DNA of 64,000 bases from Agaribacillus aureus (GTDB lineage Bacteria; Bacteroidota; Bacteroidia; Cytophagales; Cyclobacteriaceae): the NCBI GenBank assembly GCA_030442055.1, contig JAUJEB010000001.1:930001-994000 (forward strand). Reading direction: 5' to 3'. Under the pieces are notes generated by a model. That model searched no databases. It saw only the letters and a program-made list of their open reading frames with translations, and had not been told where the DNA came from. The translations under genes were made by a program, and so were the position numbers. Positions 16,307 through 23,646 of this stretch are shown here, one piece after another (position 1 is the first letter of the stretch; every line of letters starts with the position of its first letter).

Positions 16307-16885
16307 CTATGAATCCTCCGGGCTGCCGGTGCTAGCGCTGATGGTGTTAGCTTTTGGAAAAAAGTGTTGTATTGTCAGCAAGGCCAGTCCCAACATGATA
16401 GATACATCGGCAAGGTTAAAAATACCCGTGCTGACAATTCCCAGATCTATATGTAAAAAATCTGTGACCGATTCGTATCGTATCCGGTCGATAACGTTGC
16501 CAACACCGCCGCCAATCATAAAGCATAAACCAAAAATCGCATAAAAACCCAGATTGAGTTTTGACAATAACACAAATAAGGCTATGACAAGTACCGCCGC
16601 GGGGAGAATAGAGAATATGACTTTCTTAATCAACGGAGGAAAATTCGAGCCAAGCCCGAGGAAAGCGCCGGTATTTTCCACTTTCGTGAGGGTGAAGTAG
16701 TCTTTGACCAGGGATATTTTCTGATAGTAATGCAGTCGGTCTCTGACCAGGTTTTTAGAAATCTGATCGCAGCCAACATTGATCATAATGACAAAGGTGA
16801 TCAGTATGATCCTTAACATATTTCTTTGTACTAAATAACGCCCCATTATTTTGTAAAGCCTCCTAATTACGCTTTGTGAACTCAA
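16307..16885 (-). CDS. lspA: Lipoprotein signal peptidase (signal peptidase II)
   Basis: This 192-residue membrane protein has four helices and the family motifs. An Asn-Thr-Gly region is present (VENTGAFLGLGSNFP), and catalytic Asp residues appear in GGGVGNVIDRI and FNLADVSIMLG, with a conserved Asp between them in VTDFL. Signal peptidase II cleaves the signal peptide of diacylglyceryl-modified prolipoproteins at the inner membrane; this window encodes several such lipoproteins. The start at 16885 adds a charged tail ahead of helix 1. Met14 (16846) or Met23 would give the more usual length of about 165-180 residues. The gene is single. Confidence 0.93.
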   Translation of the reverse strand: MSSQSVIRRLYKIMGRYLVQRNMLRIILITFVIMINVGCDQISKNLVRDRLHYYQKISLVKDYFTLTKVENTGAFLGLGSNFPPLIKKVIFSILPAAVLVIALFVLLSKLNLGFYAIFGLCFMIGGGVGNVIDRIRYESVTDFLHIDLGIVSTGIFNLADVSIMLGLALLTIQHFFPKANTISASTGSPEDS

Positions 16886-16960
16886 TTCGAACCTAAAAAT
16901 TAGGCATTAATTATGACAGATTTAAACTATTTGACAATTTTTACAACATTTACAGGAAAC

Positions 16961-17467
16961 TTAGCTGATTTTAACGGGTTGAAGTGATTTTAACATGGTA
17001 TAGGCCGTACCATTTTCTGCAACTATCTTGAAACCCAATCTGTTATAAAGGTTCTGTGCCGGGTTTCTTTTATCGACACTTAAAGACATGGATTTAAATC
17101 CTGCCGACCTGTTATCGTCACATAGCCTGGAAAGCAGCCCCTTCCCCAGTCCCCTGTTGCGCCATCCATCTTTGACGGCAATGGTTAACTCAGGTGTATA
17201 TTCATCTACAAATCCATAGCCGGGATCGTTTTCCGGATGTATTCTACTCCAACAGGCTGCAATTGGTATTTCCCCGACAATGGCTATGATACCCATATCC
17301 CCGGTCCGGCCCCAATGAAGATAATACTTACTTAATTCCGGTTTCCGGACCACACTTGCAGGAGGTATAGGTTCCCCCTGCGGGATGAATAATGCGGCAT
17401 AAAGCATCCCCTCCAGTATGCGCTGGTCCTTTTGATCCACCTTCCTGAATGCTATCGTATCCATCAT
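16961..17467 (-). CDS. GNAT family N-acetyltransferase
   Basis: This 168-residue soluble protein has the GCN5-related fold. A beta4 strand (YTPELTIAVKDGWRNRGLGK) leads into the acetyl-CoA pyrophosphate loop RNRGLGKGLLSRL, then LSVDKRNPAQNLYNRLGF and KIVAENGTAY. The substrate (small molecule or protein amine) cannot be deduced. The protein has the normal GNAT length. It lies upstream of lspA on the same strand but is separated by 75 bp, so co-transcription is possible. Confidence 0.9.
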   Translation of the reverse strand: MMDTIAFRKVDQKDQRILEGMLYAALFIPQGEPIPPASVVRKPELSKYYLHWGRTGDMGIIAIVGEIPIAACWSRIHPENDPGYGFVDEYTPELTIAVKDGWRNRGLGKGLLSRLCDDNRSAGFKSMSLSVDKRNPAQNLYNRLGFKIVAENGTAYTMLKSLQPVKIS

Positions 17468-17572
17468 TAACGAGCGTAATAGGGTGAAAATTAATTAATG
17501 GCAAAACCAAAGTCCCCGGTATCAACAGCAATTCACACCTAATCTTTCATCGACTACCAATACAAAAGAGCG

Positions 17573-18175
17573 TCAAATTCCACCTAAGTCATCTGCCGCT
17601 ACATCATATTCCATGCGGCGAGCCGTTGTATTTACAATTTCAGGACCATAGTAACGCCCCATGATATGAAAAGAAAGATTGATACCTGCTGAAATTCCAG
17701 CCGCGGTCAATATATTTCCCTGATCGACAAATTTCACCCCCTCAATCACCTCAATGTCCTCAAATTCATCCCGTAGTCTAGGCAAATCCATCCAATGAGT
17801 AGTTGCTTTTTTACCTTTTAATAACCCGGCTTTCGCCAGCAATAGGGCACCGGTGCAAACAGAGGCCAGTATTTCAACTTTTTCTGACTGACTTTTAATC
17901 CAGGAAATAACGTGGGGGTTATGAATTTCAACCTGTTCAGCACCATAGCCACCGGGAATAATCAGAATGTCACATTCAGGGGCATCTTTAAAATCATAGC
18001 CTGGCTTCACCAATAATCCGTTTCTGGCGGTCTTCAATGCCTTGTCCTCGCCAATCGTGATGACCTTAAATAATTGTCCCTGGTCATTTTCAGCTTTGGA
18101 AAATACCTCGAAGGGTCCCCCAAAATCGAGGACCTCTACCTCATTAAAAATGAATATACCAACTGTTTTTTTCAT
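17573..18175 (-). CDS. DJ-1/PfpI family protein
   Basis: This 200-residue class-I glutamine-amidotransferase-like protein runs from Met at 18175 (MKKTVGIFIFNEVEVLDFGG). It has the nucleophile elbow ILASVCTGALLLAKAGLL with the expected reactive Cys, the strand ILIIPGGYGAEQ, and the distal TTHWMDLP and AGISAGINLSFHIM. The combination matches the subgroup that forms the N-terminal domain of GlxA-like AraC regulators or acts alone as an isonitrile hydratase-like or glyoxalase III-like protein. No DNA-binding domain is attached. A longer start at 18214 is possible but adds a non-conserved leader. The function is not certain. Confidence 0.85.
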   Translation of the reverse strand: MKKTVGIFIFNEVEVLDFGGPFEVFSKAENDQGQLFKVITIGEDKALKTARNGLLVKPGYDFKDAPECDILIIPGGYGAEQVEIHNPHVISWIKSQSEKVEILASVCTGALLLAKAGLLKGKKATTHWMDLPRLRDEFEDIEVIEGVKFVDQGNILTAAGISAGINLSFHIMGRYYGPEIVNTTARRMEYDVAADDLGGI

Positions 18176-18643
18176 ATTGGATAAATTAAATAAAAAAACC
18201 TCACAAGATCCCATGTCAGAAGCAAATATTTAATAGCGCCCCGTTCCATCATAATTTTAATATGGAACCATGGTCATCTTTTGAAACCTATGGTGCTTTT
18301 GCCTTTCAACAGGAGGTAGATAAGGGCCTTTATGGCCTCGTATAATATTAGCAGCATTGTACAATTTTTAAATCAACGTCAGATTTTTAAGGTGCTCGTC
18401 ACCAAATACACCTGCAATTAAACCCACATCGGTGACAACGTGCTGTCAGTAGTAATCCGGGGTTCAAAAAAAAATCTAAAAAAATACAAAAACCCGCCGC
18501 AAATATTCCAAAAAGAAGATTAAAGAGAAGCTATATAAAGGTGGCAAAGGCATGTCAATGGTGAGAGGATGTTGTTATATGGCTTCCATCACCACCGGCA
18601 TACCTTTGCCATCACATTTTTTGTGCATTAAAATGGATCGTCT
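18176..18643. other. Interval with two possible coding remnants
   Basis: No intact gene is visible. On the plus strand, 18262-18345 reads MEPWSSFETYGAFAFQQEVD and seven further residues before a stop. On the minus strand, 18368-18445 reads as a protein-like tail (HVVTDVGLIAGVFGDEHLKN, LTLI, stop) and is closed upstream by TGA. Both could be fragments of decayed genes. An A-rich stretch covers about 18466-18495. Confidence 0.3.
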
Positions 18644-19105
18644 TTATTTCAGGCTTTGCCAATTGGCTTCGGCCTTGGACAACAATTGCGTTTCGCTGGC
18701 ATTCCAGGGAACAATGGTATTAAATGGCTGGCCTTCGTAATAATCATTAAAGAAAAGATAAAGCTTACCATCTCTTAGCTTAAAAGTCCTGGGATCGGCA
18801 GGCACCTTTGCGTTTTGCATGGCTACCGCAAAAGCGCAGTAACCATCAAACTGAGGAAGGTATTTTTGAGGATCAGCTTTGAAGGCATCTCTGTTTTCAG
18901 CGGTGGCAAAATAGAACTTTTTGCCTTCACTTGTATAAGAAAATGCCTCGCCACCTCTGACAGCCTCATGCCGGTTGAAATAAGCCACCAGGTCATAGCC
19001 ATTGATCGCAATGTTATTTTCATTACTGTAAACCTTGGATTGGGCTAACCCATGCTGTCCGATTGCTACCATACATAACATAATAATAAAGCTTAAATTT
19101 TTCAT
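18644..19105 (-). CDS. YHS domain-containing exported protein
   Basis: This 153-residue protein has a signal peptide (cleavage near HGLAQS). A YHS-type domain follows with INGYDLVAYFNRHEAVRGG, SYTSEGKKFYFATAENRDAF, KADPQKYLPQFDGYCAFAVA and the C-terminal LRDGKLYLFFNDYYEG. Exported YHS proteins are common in bacteria, and the domain is associated with metal binding; some are copper-related. No metal site can be assigned here with certainty. The gene is divergent from the AraC gene, and the 130 bp between them would hold both promoters, so AraC may regulate it. Confidence 0.85.
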   Translation of the reverse strand: MKNLSFIIMLCMVAIGQHGLAQSKVYSNENNIAINGYDLVAYFNRHEAVRGGEAFSYTSEGKKFYFATAENRDAFKADPQKYLPQFDGYCAFAVAMQNAKVPADPRTFKLRDGKLYLFFNDYYEGQPFNTIVPWNASETQLLSKAEANWQSLK

Positions 19106-19235
19106 AATAGTATTTTAAAAAATTAATTATATACAAATAAAATGGCCAAAAAATAAACTTTATTTACTTAAATAACATTAAAATTTGCAGATAGTACTTA
19201 TTTTTACTTTAAGTATTAATTATTAAATTTCGATC

Positions 19236-20144
19236 ATGGAGGATTTTGTAAGCGATGTTTTAAGTAAGATCAATATTGACAGTGCGGTTTATTTTAAATA
19301 TTGCTTTTATGCACCATGGGGAATGGGTATTCCAAAGGGCAACAAAGCACAATTCCACATGGTGGTTAAAGGCCGTTGCTGGCTGTTGAGACCAAACAAA
19401 AATCCCCTACCGGTATCACAGGGCGATGTGATTGTCTTTCCCCATGGTGGCGCCCATGAGCTAAAAAGTGATTTTGAAGTGGAAAGTATGCCCGGTGGCG
19501 AGGTGGTTAACTGCATCGTCAATGGAGAGGAACCTTTCCAGGGAAGCGAAGATAATTGCACATTGATATGCGGGCACTTTGCCCTGGATCATGATATACG
19601 CCATCCGATCATTCAAAACCTGCCCGATTGCCTGATTATCAATGGAGAAAGTTACGGAAGGTTTGATTTATTGAGGAATATCGCCGAAAACCTAATTGAG
19701 GAATTAAATGAGCAAAAGCCCGGGTATCAATTGGTTACGCTCAGGCTGGCAGATATCCTGCTAATCTCCGTTATCAGGCATTATTATTTGAAAAATGATC
19801 GGCAAATTAATTTTTTAAAAGACCCGATTATCTACGAAGCCCTGAATATAATGCATGCGAACCTCGCCGTGAACTGGAACATTGAAAAAATCATCAAGGA
19901 ACTGGGCATTTCAAGAACGCTATTTATTGAAAAATTCAAAAAGACCATGGGAGAAACACCCATTAAATACTTAAGCCGCTGGAAACTTAATGAAGCCAGA
20001 TCCTATCTAAAATCTTCCTCGGAGCCTATCCATCAGATCGGATACGCGGTTGGCTACCAGTCAGAAGCTGCTTTTATCAGAGCTTTTAAAAAGGAATTTG
20101 CGATTTCTCCCCATAAATTTCGGCTGGTGACTACCGATGAGTAG
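19236..20144 (+). CDS. AraC family transcriptional regulator with cupin sensor domain
   Basis: This 302-residue regulator has an N-terminal cupin (Cupin_6-like) domain at about residues 1-180 (KAQFHMVVKGRCWLL, LPVSQGDVIVFPHGGAHELK, CTLICGHFALD). An AraC HTH occupies about residues 205-300 (NWNIEKIIKELGISRTLFIE, KFKKTMGETPIKYLSRWKLN, IHQIGYAVGYQSEAAFIRAF, KKEFAISPHKFR). This architecture is typical of regulators of stress, aldehyde or oxidoreductase genes. The gene is divergent from the YHS gene, so auto- and cross-regulation at the shared intergenic region is plausible. The ligand is unknown. Confidence 0.92.
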   Translation: MEDFVSDVLSKINIDSAVYFKYCFYAPWGMGIPKGNKAQFHMVVKGRCWLLRPNKNPLPVSQGDVIVFPHGGAHELKSDFEVESMPGGEVVNCIVNGEEPFQGSEDNCTLICGHFALDHDIRHPIIQNLPDCLIINGESYGRFDLLRNIAENLIEELNEQKPGYQLVTLRLADILLISVIRHYYLKNDRQINFLKDPIIYEALNIMHANLAVNWNIEKIIKELGISRTLFIEKFKKTMGETPIKYLSRWKLNEARSYLKSSSEPIHQIGYAVGYQSEAAFIRAFKKEFAISPHKFRLVTTDE

Positions 20145-20327
20145 CGCAGTTGGAAACACTATAAGCTTCTGCAACCCCTTTGATATCGATAAACGTCCTA
20201 ATTGTAAAGCTTATCTATTGATAAAAGAATTAAACAACTATATAGCTAGCCGGTGAATTATAGCGCTGTTTTGTATTGCGTTGGGATATGTTTTTTCAAG
20301 GAAGACCATCTTGTCAGAACACACGAC

Positions 20328-20358
20328 AAAAAAAAAGCCTTAATAAAAATTAAGACTT
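20328..20358 (-). terminator. Rho-independent terminator of the cold-shock gene
   Basis: On the minus strand, AAGTCTTAAT (20358-20349) pairs with ATTAAGGCTT (20344-20335) around TTTT, with one G-T wobble. It continues directly into nine T residues (20336-20328). It lies 29 bp after the stop codon of the cold-shock gene. Confidence 0.85.
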
Positions 20359-20387
20359 AAAACTTCCAATGTATGTATATAATTAAA

Positions 20388-20579
20388 CTATGACAGTTTA
20401 ACATTTACTGCATTTAGACCTTTTTTTCCTTCCTGTAAATCAAAGGTTACTTTGTCATTTTCTCTGATTTCATCGACAAGACCAGTTACATGAACAAAAT
20501 ATTCTTTGTCGGAGTCTTGATCTTTAATGAATCCGAAACCTTTGGAATCATTAAAAAATTTTACTGTTCCAGTATACAT
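20388..20579 (-). CDS. Cold shock protein, CspA family
   Basis: This 63-residue protein is a single cold-shock OB-fold domain. The RNP1-type motif is KGFGFIKD and the RNP2-type motif is EYFVHV, within VKFFNDSKGFGFIKDQDSDK and FDLQEGKKGLNAVNVKLS. The length of 60-75 residues is normal. Csp proteins bind single-stranded RNA/DNA and act as RNA chaperones during cold or stationary phase. The mRNA appears to have a leader of about 100 nt with a hairpin and its own terminator, so it is a monocistronic unit. Confidence 0.95.
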   Translation of the reverse strand: MYTGTVKFFNDSKGFGFIKDQDSDKEYFVHVTGLVDEIRENDKVTFDLQEGKKGLNAVNVKLS

Positions 20580-20600
20580 AATAATTAGTTATTTTTTTAA

Positions 20601-20691
20601 AGGCAAGAAACGAAAATTTGTTTTTGCCTCAAACCTGAGTCAAAACCAATTCACGGTGTTACCCTCATTTATTGTTAATAATACAAATGTA
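20601..20691 (-). promoter_or_regulatory. Cold-shock gene leader: promoter -7 element and leader hairpin
   Basis: On the minus strand TACATTTG (20691-20684) exactly fits the Bacteroidota -7 consensus TAnnTTTG. A clear -33 element was not found. About 55 nt downstream, AGGCAA (20629-20624) pairs with TTGCCT (20606-20601), 21 bases before the start codon. A structured leader of about 100 nt is characteristic of csp genes, whose mRNAs are often thermoregulated. That function is inferred. Confidence 0.45.
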
Positions 20692-20895
20692 ATTTAAAAA
20701 ATAAGAAATGGGTAATTATCCATAAAATAATCCAACAAATCCGGAAAAACAATGGTCAATTTCTTCAAAAACCCCAATTTGATCTAAGGAATCCGTCAAA
20801 TCTTTGATTACCGGTGTCAACTAACTCATTATCAATTGATCGAATATCCACTGTAAAACGGTAGGTTTATCCCGCTTTAAGAGAGGATTCTCATC

Positions 20896-21693
20896 TTAAG
20901 TGATTGCAATTTCTCCTACAAGATAGGTTACCGCCTTACCGGATATTTTTACCCGATCCCCAAGAAACTCACACCACAGATCGCCACCTCTTTGGGAAAT
21001 CTGCTTAGCCGTCAGCTGGTTTTTACCTAGTTTCTTGCTCCATACCGGGGTAAGGGTAGTATGTGCTGATCCGGTAACCGGATCTTCACTTATACCTACC
21101 TGTGGTGCAAAAAACCTGGAAACAAAATCTACCTGATCACCAGGTGATGATACAATTACACCTCTTCCATCTACCTTACTTAACAAATTGAAGTCTGGAG
21201 ACAAATTTTCAACCTCCTGCTGTGACGAAAAGGTGAGCAAATAATCTGTTTTTCCCCTAAATGCCTCCAGGGGCACACTTCCCAAGGCATGTACAATGTT
21301 TTCGGGTGGCGTTACCGGTGCATAGTCGTCGGTTGGAAAATCCATGGTCAGGAGTTCATCGGTTCTGCTTACTTTCAATGTACCACTTCGGGTTGAGTAG
21401 AATTCAATGGTGTCCCTGTCATATTGGAAGTGTTCAAACAATACGTATGCCGCCGCCAATGTAGCATGGCCACATAAATCTATTTCTACCAAAGGGGTAA
21501 ACCATCTGATACCAAAAACTCCCTCCTCCTCAACGACAAATGCTGTCTCCGCCAGGTTATTTTCAAGCGCAATTTTCTGCATAATATCCTCGCTTAACCA
21601 GTCATCCAGGATGCATACGCCCGCCGGATTTCCTCCAAAAACACGGTCTGTAAAAGCATCGATCTGATAGAGTTTTAATTTCATGGTATTCAA
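20896..21693 (-). CDS. PhzF family isomerase
   Basis: This 265-residue soluble protein has the diaminopimelate epimerase-like double fold and the family motifs: LYQIDAFTDRVFGGNPAGVC, the catalytic Glu in NNLAETAFV, WFTPLVEIDLCGHATLAAAY, FFAPQVGISEDPVTGSAHTT and the closing GRVKI-type strand (DRVKISGKAV). PhzF proteins catalyse isomerisation or are uncharacterised homologs; no phenazine pathway is present here. Met at 21684 (fourth residue) is an equally good start. It is the second gene after a VOC-family gene 12 bp upstream on the same strand. Confidence 0.92.
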   Translation of the reverse strand: MNTMKLKLYQIDAFTDRVFGGNPAGVCILDDWLSEDIMQKIALENNLAETAFVVEEEGVFGIRWFTPLVEIDLCGHATLAAAYVLFEHFQYDRDTIEFYSTRSGTLKVSRTDELLTMDFPTDDYAPVTPPENIVHALGSVPLEAFRGKTDYLLTFSSQQEVENLSPDFNLLSKVDGRGVIVSSPGDQVDFVSRFFAPQVGISEDPVTGSAHTTLTPVWSKKLGKNQLTAKQISQRGGDLWCEFLGDRVKISGKAVTYLVGEIAIT

Positions 21694-21705
21694 AAGACTT
21701 TTAAA

Positions 21706-22239
21706 TTATTTGGGTCCGATTAATTCAACAAAAATCCCATCCGGATCCTGAACAAGTACAAACATTTTACCATCCGGTAACAATAACGGTGTCTCACCGA
21801 GCAGTTTAATGTTGTGTTTCTTCAACCTTTCCATCACCGGCGCTAAAGACTTAACATATATGGTGATGTACTGAACACCTGTATCGTCATGTATGTAGGA
21901 TTGCTTCGGGTGGCTGGCTTCCTGGTTAAAGCTCATTAATTTCCATTGCGTGGCTGATTCGCGATCTTCCAGTTGTAAAACCGATACTTCAACAGCCTTG
22001 GTATCTGTAAGGCCTAACCGTTTTCCAAAATCCTTGTCGATACTAAAGCCACCGGTCTTTTTCATGCCAATGACCTCGGTGTAAAACTTTACAGAAGCCT
22101 CCAGGTTTTTAACAACAACACCTATCTGGATGGTAGGCGAGGAAAATTCTGAGCTTTCATATTTGGTGAGGCCAAAGGCTGACAAAATCAAAACAGCCAA
22201 TAGAAGCCCAGCGGGAAGGTATTTTTCAGCTACTTTCAT
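21706..22239 (-). CDS. VOC (glyoxalase/bleomycin resistance) fold protein with N-terminal membrane anchor
   Basis: This 177-residue protein has a hydrophobic N-terminal segment (residues 9-24, LPAGLLLAVLILSAFG), probably a membrane anchor or uncleaved signal. A VOC domain of paired beta-alpha-beta-beta-beta units follows at about residues 35-175 (IQIGVVVKNLEASVKFYTEV, GVQYITIYVKSLAPVMERLK, VLVQDPDGIFVELIGP). Usual metal ligands would include a Glu near the C-terminal VELIGP and residues in the first strand. An exported VOC protein is unusual but known. It precedes phzF by 12 bp, so the two are probably co-expressed. Confidence 0.85.
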   Translation of the reverse strand: MKVAEKYLPAGLLLAVLILSAFGLTKYESSEFSSPTIQIGVVVKNLEASVKFYTEVIGMKKTGGFSIDKDFGKRLGLTDTKAVEVSVLQLEDRESATQWKLMSFNQEASHPKQSYIHDDTGVQYITIYVKSLAPVMERLKKHNIKLLGETPLLLPDGKMFVLVQDPDGIFVELIGPK

Positions 22240-22299
22240 AAAAGAATTGGTTAAATTGAATATTTAGAATAACAAACCATTGTTATGGTATTTTTGTTT

Positions 22300-22722
22300 T
22301 TATGCGTCTGGATATTTACGGGTGGTGCTTTCGACGGACCTGGTTATCATTTCTCTGAGGACATCCCTGTCAACATCTTCCAATTTTTTAATATAGAGGC
22401 AGGCCTTGCCCGTTTTATATTTACCCAGCCTGGCCAACAACTGGTTATCGTTTTCGAGCCCCGACATGAGGTACAATGTCAGGCTTTGCTTTCTTGGGGA
22501 GAGCCCTGTTAAAAACCAGTCTCCCTCCCTGCCGCTGGCATATTTGTAATGATATTTACCAAAGTCTATAATACTGCCACCCCACATTTTCGGTTCCCTG
22601 GCAGTTATTTCTTTCATGATTTGCATAACTTCCAGGCAGTCTTGCCGCTTTTTTCCATCTTCGATCCCATTGATAAAATCAATAACTTTGGAATCATTTT
22701 CCCTGGTTTTCAATTCGCTCAT
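22300..22722 (-). CDS. DUF1801 family protein
   Basis: This 140-residue protein, counted from Met at 22722 (MSELKTREND), has the DUF1801 pattern: VIDFINGIEDGKKRQDCLEV, MKEITAREPKMWGGSIIDFG, YKYASGREGDWFLTGLSPRK, SLTLYLMSGL. A longer Met at 22743 adds seven residues. DUF1801 (YdhG/YjbR-like alpha/beta) proteins are small cytoplasmic proteins without a defined biochemical role. It is a single gene. The 60 bp to the VOC gene contain no obvious promoter. Confidence 0.85.
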   Translation of the reverse strand: MSELKTRENDSKVIDFINGIEDGKKRQDCLEVMQIMKEITAREPKMWGGSIIDFGKYHYKYASGREGDWFLTGLSPRKQSLTLYLMSGLENDNQLLARLGKYKTGKACLYIKKLEDVDRDVLREMITRSVESTTRKYPDA

Positions 22723-22853
22723 TGCATTCCTAATTTGTGGCAATTCGTTAATTTAGCTAATAATACGGCAAGTCCGCGATAAAAATACAAGGAAATCACA
22801 GAAAGACCAATCCTGTTCCAGCTTGCACCTGGATTAAACCATGATAATCAAAA

Positions 22854-23609
22854 CTAGTCGGAGGATAACGTGGCAAAAGGATCTTCCATAATGCCAAGGT
22901 CTGCCAGGCTGTATCCGGTGCTGACATTATCCATGGCAATATGTAATACTGGCAATCGATGAAGTGTGGGCAACTTTACACCGGTTTTAGTTTCCCGCCA
23001 GTTTTCCCAGGTGGCTTCCAAACCGCCAACTGGAATAATCGACACCCACATTTTATAACTTTTCGGAAGTCCGCCATTATCCAAAATCCAGAGATAGGAG
23101 TCGCCGGGCGTTACCCCACCACTTTGAAAGGTAACCAGAAGTGCTTTTTGCCCATCGGCCAATGCTACCACCTGACGTGTCACCCCCTGGTCAAAGACCT
23201 TGGTCGGGGCAATTAACCAAAACGAATCATTGATAAAAAAACGCCATGCTTTCTCTAACAGTGGTTTTTGTTTCCCGGCCGATGGCTCCAGCCCTCCTAT
23301 GAACACTTTGCCCTTAGATAAATTGCGGAGGTCCAGTAAAACCTCAACATCATCCCAGCGGACCTTTGCCAGCTTTCTTTTTTTATGCCAAATGAAGTGA
23401 TGTGTCTGACGGAAAGTCCATTGTACGACGTTGGTTTTTTCCCAGGCTTCGAAATTAATGGCCTCAAGCATTTTATGAGCCAATTGATCTGCCTCCCTAC
23501 CCTGTTGGCCCCGGGGCAAGGGTTCATTATAATAAAAATATGCGCTGGCCAGCAATATTATAGAAACACTCGCCAGCACTCCCAATAATTTAAATAATGT
23601 TTTTAACAT
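22854..23609 (-). CDS. Membrane-anchored hypothetical protein
   Basis: This 251-residue protein starts with an N-terminal signal/anchor (LLGVLASVSIILLASAYFYY). A soluble domain follows, rich in beta strands and aromatic residues (VVQWTFRQTHHFIWHKKRK, LAKVRWDDVEVLLDLRNLSK, DGQKALLVTFQSGGVTPGDS, YLWILDNGGLPKSYKMWVSI). I do not recognise the family; DUF-type lipid-binding folds are possible. It directly follows the methyltransferase-like gene (36-bp gap on the same strand), so it may serve the same pathway. The start at 23609 (MLKTLFK) was preferred to one 11 codons earlier. Confidence 0.65.
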   Translation of the reverse strand: MLKTLFKLLGVLASVSIILLASAYFYYNEPLPRGQQGREADQLAHKMLEAINFEAWEKTNVVQWTFRQTHHFIWHKKRKLAKVRWDDVEVLLDLRNLSKGKVFIGGLEPSAGKQKPLLEKAWRFFINDSFWLIAPTKVFDQGVTRQVVALADGQKALLVTFQSGGVTPGDSYLWILDNGGLPKSYKMWVSIIPVGGLEATWENWRETKTGVKLPTLHRLPVLHIAMDNVSTGYSLADLGIMEDPFATLSSD

Positions 23610-23646
23610 AAACGACTTGATAATTAACGTATGCCAAAGCAAGTTC

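Noticed and set aside
22266-22290. Hairpin and T run near the VOC gene
   Set aside because: The T run is on the strand opposite to the flanking genes and the stem is only about six weak pairs.
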